From Zygnema cylindricum (taxonomy: Eukaryota; Streptophyta; Zygnematophyceae; Zygnematales; Zygnemataceae), in NCBI GenBank assembly GCA_037447655.1, contig JBBHKE010001207.1, positions 329,421 to 393,420 of the forward strand: a stretch of DNA of 64,000 nucleotides. The letters run 5' to 3'. Position 1 is the stretch's first letter, and every line of letters starts with the position of its first letter. Below, in pieces: positions 34,739-45,099 of the stretch. Below the pieces are notes generated by a model. The model searched no databases and was not told the origin of the DNA. It saw only the letters and a list, made by a program, of their open reading frames with translations. The position numbers and the translations under genes are program-made.

Positions 34739-37733
34739 GTAAGCAATATTACCATTTTATTCTTACCTTATATGAGTTTTTACGGCATCTTACATTGAGT
34801 GTCTCAATATAGTATTCTCTTATAATGTGACATTTTGTTTGCCTCTACCTTTATGTGTTTGTTTCAATTTATATATATATATTTTCCTCGCCCCCACCAC
34901 ATTTTCTTAATGTTGTTATGTTGGATCCTCGTGCACCGTCGTGAAACACCGACGACACAGTGTCGTCGCTTGTGGTTGTAACATACTGATATGGTTAGCA
35001 GGCGGCCACATCGAAGCGCCGACGCGTGGATGAAAAAATCGAATTGGCGACGACAATTCGTCGTCGCGACAACGATAAAAAAGACAAAGTATAATAGCGA
35101 CCATAATTTAATTTTTTGTCTTTAGTTAGTACAATAAATATGAACCTTCGTATGGTCGACGAGGCTTTGTCTTTGTCTCATTGTTGGAATCGCAGAATCA
35201 TTATACCGCGTGATTTTTCATTCAATTTTTTCGTCACACTGTTGGATTATCCGAAAAAATTAAAGACATGACGACTTTCCTTTGATGAGGACCACACACT
35301 TTGTAAGTGTATTTTGCACGCCGTTGCCACTGTTGGAAACTTTTAAGCAGTGAGCCGCGACGTTTCCTAATTTTGTTTCGTTGTCACACTATTGGAATGA
35401 TCAAATTCATTGGATTAGCGACGACTTCGTGTCGTTGCGAACAATATATTTAGCAAGTTTATATCGAACGTATAGAATGCGGTAAAACCTAATGCGTTTT
35501 TTTTACGTACGGCCTTTAATTTTTAAGACAGGCTCTTGTGTTCTCTCGTCTTTTTGTGTAGCCGACTCTTCTCCTTCTTTTTTTTGTCACGTGTGGCTAA
35601 TATACATGGAGGGCAGCAGCCAGTCGTATAGGCGACAGCGTAGTATTTTTTCGTATCGTCATCGTTACCCTCCATTACCTCGGCGTAATCTACGACGTCG
35701 GCCAAGAGTAGAAAGGGGAGAGGTACGAAGGGAAGGAGTGGCGAGAGAAAACCCCACAAAGGAAAGGCAATCGCCGAGGGGGGTAGAGAGGGAAAGACAT
35801 GGCCCTGAAACCGTGATAGGAGTAAGGGGAACCGCGGAGGAATTAGCGAGAGAAAGGGAGGTGACCACTTTGGTATAAATCGGTTGGGTGTCGGCGGAGG
35901 GGAGGGAGCATGAAAGGGAGGTGAGAGAAGAGGTAGAGGTGGAAGGATTGACACCAATTGGGGGAGGAAGGGAAGAGACAAAGTTGGATGAGGTAGCAAA
36001 GGAGGGGGTTTTACCGGAGGAGGAAAGGGAGGAAAGGGGTGAAACGGTAGATGGCGGGGGGAGAAGGAGGCGACGATAGAAGAGGGTGAGGGAAGTGAGG
36101 CACAGGAAAAGATAGAGAAAAAATGTAAAAAAATATAAAGAAAATTAATACTTTTTGATGAGGGCGACGACGAGGAAAAAGGTGGGGGTTTTAGGGAAGA
36201 GAAGTTGTTGAGTGAAGAGGGGGTGGGGAAGACAAAATTGGGAGAGGAAAGAATGGGAAAGGAGGCGACGGTTGAAGAGGGTGGGTCGAGTGAGTTTAGG
36301 GGAAGATTAGGTAGAAAAAGAAGGATAATAAAAGAAAAAATCATAGGATTTTGTGAGACCGTGGAGGAGGAAGGAGTAGGGGGAGAGGCGACGGTCGAGA
36401 AAGGTGGGGGGATTAAAACACGGAGAAAGATAGCTAGGGAGAAGGAGATAGCAAAAGGTAAGCGTAAAGTGAAAGATGACAATGACAAATTATACGTCCC
36501 CTAGTCTTCGGATAGCGACGAGAGCATCGAGGATGGTGAAGAACCGCTGGAAGACAAGCCGGAACCCGAAAATTTGGAACCCACCGATATCGTGGTGTTG
36601 AAGAACGAAGATGATCTCACCACCAAGGACGAACAAACCCCGGATAGTGAGGAAAAACAACGTGAGGAGGAATTTGATGATGACGACCACGTGTTCGGGG
36701 CGCCTCCCACGCCGACTAGGGAGAGAGCCATTGTAATGGCTTCTCCGCATCCTTAACCTCTATACCTGGTTGAGCATCCCGATTGGTATTTTCCTCATCC
36801 CACGGGAGGGGAGGAAATGGACAGTTTTGTGCCTCAACCCGAACATTATATTCCGGTTGCCGAATGGCCGGAACATTGGAGGTATGGTGAACCCCGACCT
36901 CTAAATCCGGAAGCGAATCCTTTTCCACAAATTCTAGACACCCCCCCCCCGATGTTAGCGCACATCCAATATGGTTGTTTATCTCGCTTGAGGACCGAGG
37001 CTCGACCTTTGGCCACATAAGGCAATTTGATCCGGCGGATCCCCGGATAACATGGGTTTTTCGTGGGGAGGACGATTTTCTAGTTAATTTTCCTTATCAT
37101 CATCCGTGGGATCCCCGGCTATATAACATCCTATAATATTGTCGAGTAAATCTCGAGGTACTTGCTCTCCGAGATGCTCGTACGACGATATTGCAAAAAT
37201 GTCGCAATGTCAGAGTGCCACGCTCTTGCCTCTGGGAAATACAAAGGGTTCCGCCACCGATTAGGCCACCTTCACCTCCGAGAGGAGAGGATTTGCCTTT
37301 AATAATCGCGGCACTCACTCAACAAGTAGTGGCTCAACAAGAACAAATAAGAGGAGATCTAGAGCAATTGATGAGGCTCACACGGGCATTGTCGAAAAAA
37401 AAACGGTAATTGGTATGTATTTTTTACTAACTCTTACTCCACTATATCACTTCCTATGTTTCACCCACTCACTTACTTGTTTAACATTTTTTTTTGTCGT
37501 TTGTGGTGTGTTTGACATTGCGACGTCTTCAACTCGTCGTTGAATCAACGACGACAATCTGTTGTCTCTGAGTTTTAAAATGGCTCCAGATAACTGAACC
37601 AGCGATGACCAACAATGGTCGTTGACTTTAGCGATGACTGCAGGTCGTTGTTGAACCACATTTTATATGATATATATAATTTTTTTATATGAATTATGAC
37701 TGACATTTTTTTTTCCCTTTCCTTTCGTTGTAG
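34739..37733 (+). other. Transposase intron 1 (2995 bp) hosting another reading frame
   Basis: Donor GTAAGC, acceptor TTTCGTTGTAG. Phase is preserved across the junction (ACA A / AA TAT). Palindromes of the AGCGACGA type lie at 34950, 35047, 35417, 37534 and 37601. Confidence 0.6.
35608..37409 (+). pseudogene. Second ORF of the large transposon, unrecognised protein, frame broken
   Basis: The plus strand is mostly open in sliding frames. An Arg-rich N-terminus (MEGSSQSYRRQRSIFSYRHR) is followed by a Glu/Gly-rich middle with repeats of GKEATVEEGGSS / GGEATVEKGGG (to about 36500) and an acidic stretch (EEFDDDDHVFGAPPTPTRER). Next comes a Trp/Pro/Tyr-rich segment (YLVEHPDWYFPHPTGGEE, then AEWPEHWRYGEPRPL). 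The C-terminus is helical (AALTQQVVAQQEQIRGDLEQ) and ends LTRALSKKKR, then TAA. Stops at about 35876, 36502, 36755, 37018 and 37136 and two frame changes show decay, or introns I cannot place. No family recognised. It is collinear with the transposase and could be an accessory factor or another captured element. Confidence 0.5.
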
Positions 37734-38213
37734 AATATCAAAAAACAAGTCGGTGGTGGAAGTGCCGGAATGCGACATTGAGAAACATACGGGCGACGAC
37801 ACATAATTTGTCGTCTGCGACATTTGGAAAAAGAAGTGTGGTGGTGACAAAGGCACTGCCGGGTAGGGGGGGGAAGGAATTTCCATGGGTAACAGCAGCG
37901 CACTCGGAGTTGGTGGAGGAGTTTTACCACTTCAACAAAGCGTGTATGAAAATGTCGCAAACCATTATAGGGACCATGGCAGTTCATATCATTAAACGTA
38001 TGAAGGAGGAGAATAGGAGATGATTCATCGACATAAAGGGTAATGAGACAAAAATGAAAATGACAAAACGATGGACTCAACGGTTTTGCGAAAAACATAA
38101 TATTATGACGAGGGCTCAAAAAGGAAAGTTACAATTAAGCCCAAAGAAGGAGGAATACATCGAAAAAACAGTAGCATATCACATGGGCGAATTAAAAAAA
38201 GGATTTTTATCGG
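37734..38213 (+). CDS. Transposase exon 2 (HTH region), one in-frame stop
   Basis: One frame from the acceptor to the donor GTAAGT, broken only by TGA at 38021-38023. It starts KYQKTSRWWKCRN when joined to exon 1. The HTH_CENPB-like part lies in its second half. The last base forms a Gly codon with exon 3. Confidence 0.7.
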
Positions 38214-38395
38214 GTAAGTTTTTTGAACATTTGTACAACTCATTGCTATATGTTGTAATATATGTTACATTTTTTTTTTAAATTGTATTTTCTAGGGATA
38301 TAAATGCAAATAAGCGAATAAAAGTAGTTGCCCCTACCATCATACTTTCCTGTGTTGTGTTATTCTAACAATTTTATGTGTTATTGTCATTATAG

Positions 38396-38637
38396 GTCAC
38401 TACAACAAGGATCTAATTGTAAACATGGTCGAGACCCAAGTGATTGTAAATATGGAGAACAAAAAGACGTTGGGTTTTCGCGGGGATGAGGTGGTTAAAT
38501 ACGCGGATGTTGCCGGAGGTGGAGAGTCGATGACTTTGATGGTTCGACTCACGGGCGGAGTGAACGCCCAAATATGTTAATCTTCGCCAACAAGCTCCGA
38601 AATTACCCACTCAAGGGCATCCACGATGACATACCAG
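38396..38637 (+). CDS. Transposase exon 3 (start of DDE domain), frameshifted
   Basis: Follows a TATAG acceptor and reads GHYNKDLIVNMVETQVIVNM, then KKTLGFRGDEVVKYADVAGG. A small deletion near 38568 shifts the frame, and the rest (MLIFANKLRNYPLKGIHDDI) is in another frame up to the donor GTGATT. The expected first catalytic Asp is Val (GTC). Confidence 0.7.
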
Positions 38638-38707
38638 GTGATTTACTTTCCATATGAATATTTTCCCTTATAAATATTGACGCTATTGTCTCACTTATCC
38701 TCCCTTG

Positions 38708-39847
38708 TGTTGTTCATAGCCATTATTAGCCATGAATGTACCCTCGGAAGCACCACAGACTACCCCAAAATAGCCTATTTTGATTCCACTCAGAATTCTA
38801 CAGGAAAACCAAACCTAGCTGAAACTACTCATCTAGAGATTTCGTGGGCCACTTAGTATTCCCACCAATTTTCATACAAAAATACCAAATCGAATAATCA
38901 CAATATTCAGTCAAAGTTGCAGAAAAACAACCTGCCAAAACTTTGATAAATATGACCAACTTCACAATGAATCCCCAAGCAAACCAGACACACAATAGGT
39001 CTGCAAATTTGCCAAAATATTGCCAATACAAAAGGGAACACACATGACAAATTTCAGATAATTTTGCCAATAAAACTGAGAGCAATTCTCAGATGAAAAT
39101 CCCAAAAATGAGCAGAAACAGTGTCTGTCCAAAAGGTTCCTAAGTCAAAAATGACTAAGTCCTACAAATATACACTACAGCTTACTGCTAACTGTACGGA
39201 GGCGTACCATCCGTTCGTAATCAATCAACTACCTCTATTAATGTGAGTGTACTTGAAACCTACATTAATAATTAATACACAGGACAAAACATCGTTAAAT
39301 ATTTACAAGTCTTACTAATTCCGTCAATCAAATCGGGACCGTCCAAAATAAGTATCTTTTGACGGACGCGATTTCGCGTCCCTCACCAAACTGACGGCGC
39401 CGCCGTCCGTAGCCCTTTTTCCGCATACATGATATCATGTCACACGGTCACACAATCACTTGAAGAACTGATGCCACCTAACCAAAATTAATCCATACAC
39501 GTGGCGTCCTTTCCACTCAATGCCTCTCACGCAACTTTCAGTTTGAATCCCTTTCGTCATCATTATGATTCGTACTTGCAGTGTACCTTTCAACGATATT
39601 CCAAATCGGATCGCTTCGCGATCCGCCGTTCATTTGACTTACTTTTGTTCGCGCCACTCAATTAGATCCGTACGTCTCAATACACTTAGTACCTAGTATA
39701 CAAGCTGCTATGACTGCGATGTGACTGGTGCAGCATGGCAGCACAATATCTTTATCACACACGCTGCTATGGCTGCGATGTTACCAGCGAAGCATGGCAG
39801 CATAGCAATGTGATACAGAGAGGACTAAAGGTTTCCGAAAACCAACA
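38708..39847 (-). repeat. 3' LTR of gag-only copia element
   Basis: Pairs with 41769-42848. It contains a ~60-bp extra duplicated block near 39705-39800. Confidence 0.87.
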
Positions 39848-40149
39848 CTCCCCCAAACCTTTAGACTCTCTCAGCCACTAAGTTTACATTTCTCCCTTCT
39901 CCCCATTTGTTCAACCGTCACCACCGCTTCGGCGAACGTTACCACTGATTCAAATAACCCCGTACATCCCAAGCTGTTAGTACCATTGCTCCCCCAATTT
40001 GCAGATTCGTTCGAACCTCCACATTAAATCAAGATAGCATTAGAATCTCGTACTGTACCCACGAAACATTTTGTATGCTCGAAACGACACGCACTCACTA
40101 AACTGAATTTTCGAAACAACACTCCCTCATAAATTTAGTTTCGTACATC

Positions 40150-40325
40150 CGAAATAATCTAAAAGCATGGTAGCTGCTATGCTTGCGATGTCAGATAAAG
40201 GCATAGAAGCATAGCAACATAGCAGCATACCAACAGCAGCTTAGCAGCATAACAGCATAACAGCTTAGCAGCATAGCAATATAGCAGTTTAGCAGCTTAG
40301 CAGCATAGCAGCACAGCAAGATGTG
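40150..40325 (+). repeat. Short tandem repeats of AGCATAGC/AGCTTAGC type
   Basis: Imperfect 8-10 bp repeats (TAGCAGCATAACAGC, TTAGCAGCATAGC) lie between the gag end and the polypurine tract of the gag-only element. The same words occur near the LTR ends. Confidence 0.75.
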
Positions 40326-40594
40326 TTTATCGTCTCCACTGTTCCAACTCCCTCTGGCCATCTCTTCCAAAATTCGTCTTTCCTAGACACACCATCGCTT
40401 CCACTACGTCTTTAAAAATAAAACTCTATTTTTTTCAGTCAATTTTAGAACAATCAAAAACTAAAGTTTTAAAATTCCACGAATATTACCGAATGTTAAT
40501 GGTAGTTACTTATGTAAATTTACTTTTCACGCGGTCTTCTTTTGACCACTTTCGGACTACGTTTTCTTCTACGATTCATCCTTTGAATTCTACT

Positions 40595-41795
40595 TCATTT
40601 CTTCGTTTTCTTACTGAATTTTGATGTTTTTCCAATTTTCGCAATTTTATTTTCTTCTTCCGTATTATGAACTTTTTCACGTTCTCCAATTTTTTGAACC
40701 CTTTTCCTCTCTCCCTCTCTAGGTGAATTAATCTCCTCCTGCAAATTATTTTCAGTTTCAACTTCCAAATTTCCTTCACTTTCTCTTAATATTCTTACTT
40801 CAACAACCTCTTCCTCTTGCACATTTTCATCAGTCACCAATCTGTCGTTTGTAAAAGTGACAAAAACTGACTCTTTTTCTGTCACCTTTTTCTCCACTCC
40901 ATTTCCGGTGAAAACAATTTTTTCTTTTCCTCCCTCATGTTCCATATCTCGAAGAGTAACAATCGGCAAGTAAACAAATTCGTCCACGGGAAGTGTGGCC
41001 CTTCGTTTAGGAGGTCGAACTCGATTATCATCCCATCCATTCCTGAAGGTTCCTTCGACACATGCACTTTTATATAGCGGACATACCTTGAAAGTATGCC
41101 CTACAACATTACAGTAAAAACAATTTTCTACCTTACAACTTTTATTATTTCTCTAAAACTGTGATCTGACACCTTGAAAATTCCCCTTAATTAGAGCCTC
41201 GTTATTAGCCTCTTCCTCTAAAACACACCTGACTGCTAAAGGTAAGTTCCAATCCCTTTTATCAACTTGTCTTAATCTATCTACAACACACCTATATTCC
41301 TTAGGTAATCCTTTCATTAACATGTAAGCCTTTTGAGTATTTGTAAAGTTTCCTCCTGCAATATCATTTTCCGCGAACAATATTTGTATGCCAATACAAT
41401 AATCCAACATACTACCTCCATCATACTTATACTCAACTATTTTTGTAACATTACTCATCCAATGATACACAGAAGTCTTTTGATATTCACGTTCTAAGCT
41501 CTTCCATAATTCAACTGCTCTTTCAAGACCAAGGTGAATCATTACAAGTTCCTCATTCAAGGATAGCTTGATAATCAACAAACACTGATCATTCTTCTCC
41601 TCCCATCCAACCGATGATTCAGCACATGTCTCATCCACCACATCCATTAGCTTCCTCGACCTGAAGTAGCTCTCCATCATACTCCTCCAATAATAATATT
41701 TAGAACCATCAAATATCGGCAGGGTCGATTCATCCAAAATAGGTAGCCATGGGCGTGGGCCAATAACCTGATGTTCATAGCCATTTTTAGCCATG
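40595..41795 (-). pseudogene. Copia-type Gag with zinc knuckle, single nonsense codon
   Basis: The frame starts at an ATG inside the LTR (about 41795; MAKNGYEHQVIGPRPWLPIL) and reads through the PBS. It covers a UBN2-like Gag core (YEYKYDGGSMLDYC-like segment, LMKGLPKEYRCVVDRL) and a CCHC knuckle near 41112-41070 (CFYCNVVGHTFKVC). It ends with a Lys/Glu-rich tail at 40595. The only interruption is TAG at 41153-41155, just before the knuckle. About 400 codons, without any pol domain. Gag forms the particle that packages RNA; supply of pol would have to come from a related element. Confidence 0.82.
41754..41768 (-). other. Primer-binding site (half-tRNA iMet type, 13/15)
   Basis: The minus strand reads GGTTATTGGCCCACG and abuts the 5' LTR. 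It has two mismatches to the complement of the iMet anticodon arm. Confidence 0.65.
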
Positions 41796-42848
41796 AATGT
41801 ACCCTCGGAAGCACCACAGACTACCCCAAAACAGCCTCTTTTGATTCCACTCAGAATTCTACAAGATAACCAAACCTGGTTGAAACTACACATCCAAAGA
41901 TTTCGTATGCCACATAGTATTCCCACCAATTTTTATACAAAAATACCAAACCGAATAATCACAACACTCAGTCAAAGTTGCAGAAAAACAGCCTGCCAAA
42001 ACTTTGATAAATATGACCAACTTCACAATGAAGCCCCAAGCAAACCAGACACATAATAAGTCTGCAAATTTGCCACAATATTTCCAATACAAAGAGGAAC
42101 ACACATGCAAATTTTCAGATAATTCTGCTTATAAAACTGAGAGCAATTCTCAGATGAAAATCCCAAAAAAGAGCAGAAACAGTGTCTGTCCAAAAGGTTC
42201 CTAAGTCAAAAATGACTAAGTCCTACAAATATACACTACAGCTTACTGCTAACTGTACGGAGGCGTACCAGCTGTTCGTAATCAATCAACTACCTCTATT
42301 AATGTGAGCGTACCTGAAACCTACATTAATAATTAATACACAGGACAAAACATCGTTAAATATTTACAAGTCTTACTAATTCCGTCAATCAAATCGGGAC
42401 CGTCCAAAATAAGTATCTTGTGACGGACGCGATTTCGCGTCCCTCACCAAACTGACGGCGCCGCCTTCCGTAGCCCTTTTTCCGCATACTTGATGTCATG
42501 TCACACGGTCACACGATCACTTGAAGAACTGATGCCACCTCACCAAAATTAGTCCATACACGTGGCGTCTTTTCCACTCAATGCCTCTCACGCAACTTTC
42601 AGTTTGAATCCCTTTCGTCATCATTATGATTCGTACTTGCAGTGTACCTTTCAACAATAATCCAAATCAGATCGCTTCGCGATCCGCCGTTCATTTGACT
42701 TACTTTTGTTCGCGCCACTCAATTAGATCCGTACGTCTCAATACACTTAGTACGTAGTAAACAAGCTGTATGACTGCGATGTAACCAGCGCAGCATGGCA
42801 GCATAGCAATGTGATACAGAGAGGACTAAAGGTTTCCAAAATCCAACA
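41769..42848 (-). repeat. 5' LTR of gag-only copia element
   Basis: Pairs with 38708-39847. TGATG start, CAACA end. Confidence 0.87.
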
Positions 42849-42920
42849 CCTTGCACTCCACACCCAAAATATTCTATATGGGGTGATATGTTGTATATAT
42901 TTTTTTCTCCCTATACACTT

Positions 42921-43507
42921 GTGGACAATTGTGGCGGTCACAATATGTCCGAGGACATAAACACGCTTTACGCGCAAAGAGAACAACACTCCAATTTTTT
43001 CCTCCGTGTGCAACGCATTTAGTGCAACTTGCCGATTCATTTGTAATTTCTAATATCAAAGAGGTGTTGTCAAGAAAATGGGAAGATTGGAAGATGAAGG
43101 GGGTAGAGAGCCACAAGTGGTCCTTACCTAGGGGCCAAAAATGGTCTGGTAAGTTAGTTGGACCGGGTAAAGCCTTTTTCTTAAAGTTGGTACGCGATTC
43201 GATACGAGAGGTGAACGAAATGAAGGACAAAAATGGCATGGGATATGCACGAAAAGCGATGATCCAATGTGGATTGTCATAAAAGGATGGCAAATGGGAG
43301 GAAAGCATGCTTACGCAAGAGTTGCAAGTCATAATTATGAAATGGCGAAATCATTTCGACGGCGACGAGGTGCCACCTCCTTCGGTTCTTGCACGGGATC
43401 TACTCCAACTCCTTCGAGAGGCCGACATTCAAGAGGATGAAGCCAGTCATGACGAAGACTTAGAGGAAAACAATGATTATGAGGCACTTTTTAGAGAGGT
43501 CGTTTAA
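42921..43507 (+). CDS. Transposase last exon (end of DDE domain), frameshift and stop
   Basis: Begins with VDNCGGHN (second catalytic Asp) and shifts frame near 42970. It continues TTLQFFPPCATHLVQLADSF, where the Asp of LADSF is the probable third acidic residue. Then come SNIKEVLSRKWEDWK and GKAFFLKLVRDSIREV, an in-frame TAA at 43280-43282, and a C-terminus ending EALFREVV. The segment normally found between exon 3 and VDNC is absent: only ~137 bp of non-copia DNA lies between them. Confidence 0.75.
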
Positions 43508-44150
43508 TTGGGAGTGGTGGTATAATGGATAATGGGCCGTTTGCATAACTTTTTACTAATAGTGTGTGTGTGTGTTTTTTTTTTTAGTTTTTTATTAATA
43601 GGTTAATACATTTACTTTTCTTTTATTGCAGTATGCACTATATATTGTATTTCTTTCTTTGACGTTGAACATTATATATCCCTCTTTCATTTTCTGTTTT
43701 CATATTGTTTACGATACCTGAATGGCCCAAAATGTGGATGAAATGTATTTGTTTGACTGTGTAAATTCGTATCTATGTTTGGAGTATCATGCTCCTATTT
43801 AGCGACGACACATTCTGGTCGCCCATTGGCCGAATGTGAAATAAACCATTCAGCGACGACACAACATCGTCGCTGGATGGTAGATATTATAGTATGACGT
43901 AAAGACAACAACGATAAGACAGACACTGATTTGAAATAACGAGAAAATGTGATGGAAAGGATCATAAATATATAAAATTATTGGGATAGAGACGAATAGG
44001 AAAATGGAGAATGAAAAATAAAAAATGTGAAACATAAAAACACAAGTCGGATAATATGAGGGCAAGATGGTCGGTTATTATGGTTAAGTTCAAAAGTAAA
44101 CGTAGATGAAAATTAGGGGACAAATAATACTGTGATGGAGAAATGGATCC

Positions 44151-44505
44151 CGACATCATGTGTTGACACAATGTCGTTGCTGAATGGTGAAGAAGTCAAA
44201 CATGGCATTGAGCGACGAGACGTACTCGTCGTTGACTGGCAAGAAAGTAAAACACATACCATCCAGCGACGAGACACTCTCGTCGCTAATTACCTCTAGA
44301 GAGACAGATAGACAGTAAAAAGAGAGAACGACATCTTCTGTTGACACAATGCCGGTGCTGAATGGTGAAAAAGTCAAACATGCCATTGAGCGACGAGACG
44401 TTGTCGTCGTTGATTGGCAAGAAAGTAACACATACCATCCAGCGACGAGACACTCTCATCGCTAATTAATTCTAGGGAGACAGATAGACAGTAAAAAGAG
44501 AGAAC
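44151..44505 (+). repeat. 178-bp tandem duplication with two palindromes per unit
   Basis: Units 44151-44328 and 44329-44505 each contain GTTGACACAATG, GAATGGTGAA.AAGTCAAACATG, ATTGAGCGACGAGACG and CCAGCGACGAGACACTCTC. They differ at a few bases. Confidence 0.9.
44265..44287. repeat. Perfect palindrome, 10-bp arms
   Basis: Arms AGCGACGAGA and TCTCGTCGCT around CAC. Best-preserved member of the dispersed hairpin family of the large transposon. Confidence 0.9.
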
Positions 44506-45099
44506 GGCATAGATAAAATATATAATAAAATGAAAAAAAGATGACAGCTGTAGATATAAATAGTGAGAGAGAACAATCAGACGTTTGTCAACCAAATAGT
44601 TATGTGTCTTCACACACTTCATGGCATCTATCGTTTATCATTTACAAAACATCAAAGCACCCGTCATTCCAACAAAGTGAAAATGATTTACAATTTTAAA
44701 AAATATTCAAAAATACACTTCGATATAAATTCAATCCTCTTTCCCTAAGAATGACAATGAGGTACACTGTAAAAAAACTATAATATGTACTACCCAATAC
44801 ATCTTTTTCAAAAAAAAATAAAATGTTAGTCTACATTAACGAAATGTACATCGCACCTGAGAATTATCTTGTGTAAACTATAAAAATATGATAATATTTT
44901 ATAAGCCATGTACAAATTTGTTTGGAAGACCTAATACTAAATGCAATAAATAAGAGTCAATGACATGTCCACAATCCATGCATTTGTTCCTCCATCGCAA
45001 TCAGCTGCCTTAATGAAATTCCGAGCCTACAACAAAGAATTAAATACAACAACGGAGTTAGTTTAAAAAATTAATGTCAAAACGTGTAATTGTAATGGT

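Larger units (their letters stand above)
38708..42848 (-). mobile_element. Gag-only, non-autonomous copia element (TR-GAG-like), 4141 bp
   Basis: LTRs 38708-39847 and 41769-42848 (1140 and 1080 bp) start TGTTGTTCATAG / TGATGTTCATAG and end CCAACA. The length difference is an internal duplication in the left LTR (GCTGCTATG.CTGCGATGT block). The polypurine tract (rc of CTCCCCCAAACC) is at 39848, and the PBS at 41754-41768. The ~1.9-kb interior holds one gag frame and no protease, integrase, RT or RNase H, so copying would need enzymes in trans. Confidence 0.87.
38703..42853. repeat. CCTTG target-site duplication around nested copia element
   Basis: CCTTG occurs at 38703-38707 directly before LTR TGTTG and again at 42849-42853 directly after LTR CAACA. 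This is a textbook 5-bp copia target duplication inside the transposase intron. Confidence 0.9.
34339..43507 (+). pseudogene. pogo/CENP-B-type DDE transposase gene, multi-exon, inactivated
   Basis: Exons: 34339-34738, 37734-38213, 38396-38637 and about 42921-43507. Joining exon 1 to 2 and 2 to 3 at GT-AG sites (introns 34739-37733 and 38214-38395) keeps the frame. The product would cut the element at its TIRs and reinsert it at TA in the nucleus. Exon 2 has a CENP-B-like HTH region (KRWTQRFCEKHNIMTRAQKG, then KLQLSPKKEEYIEK). Exon 3 has the DDE start, and exon 4 has VDNCGGHN plus HLVQLADSFVI. Damage: the first catalytic position reads NMVETQ (family NxDET), TGA at 38021, TAA at 43280, frameshifts near 38570 and 42970, loss of the DDE middle, and a copia element in the intron after exon 3. 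Family identity rests on recalled motifs. Confidence 0.8.

Noticed and set aside
35523-36488. 321-aa Pro/Ser/Phe-rich ORF on the minus strand
   Set aside because: It is the antisense of the purine-rich extra ORF and shows no domain. The plus-strand frame has the more protein-like organisation.
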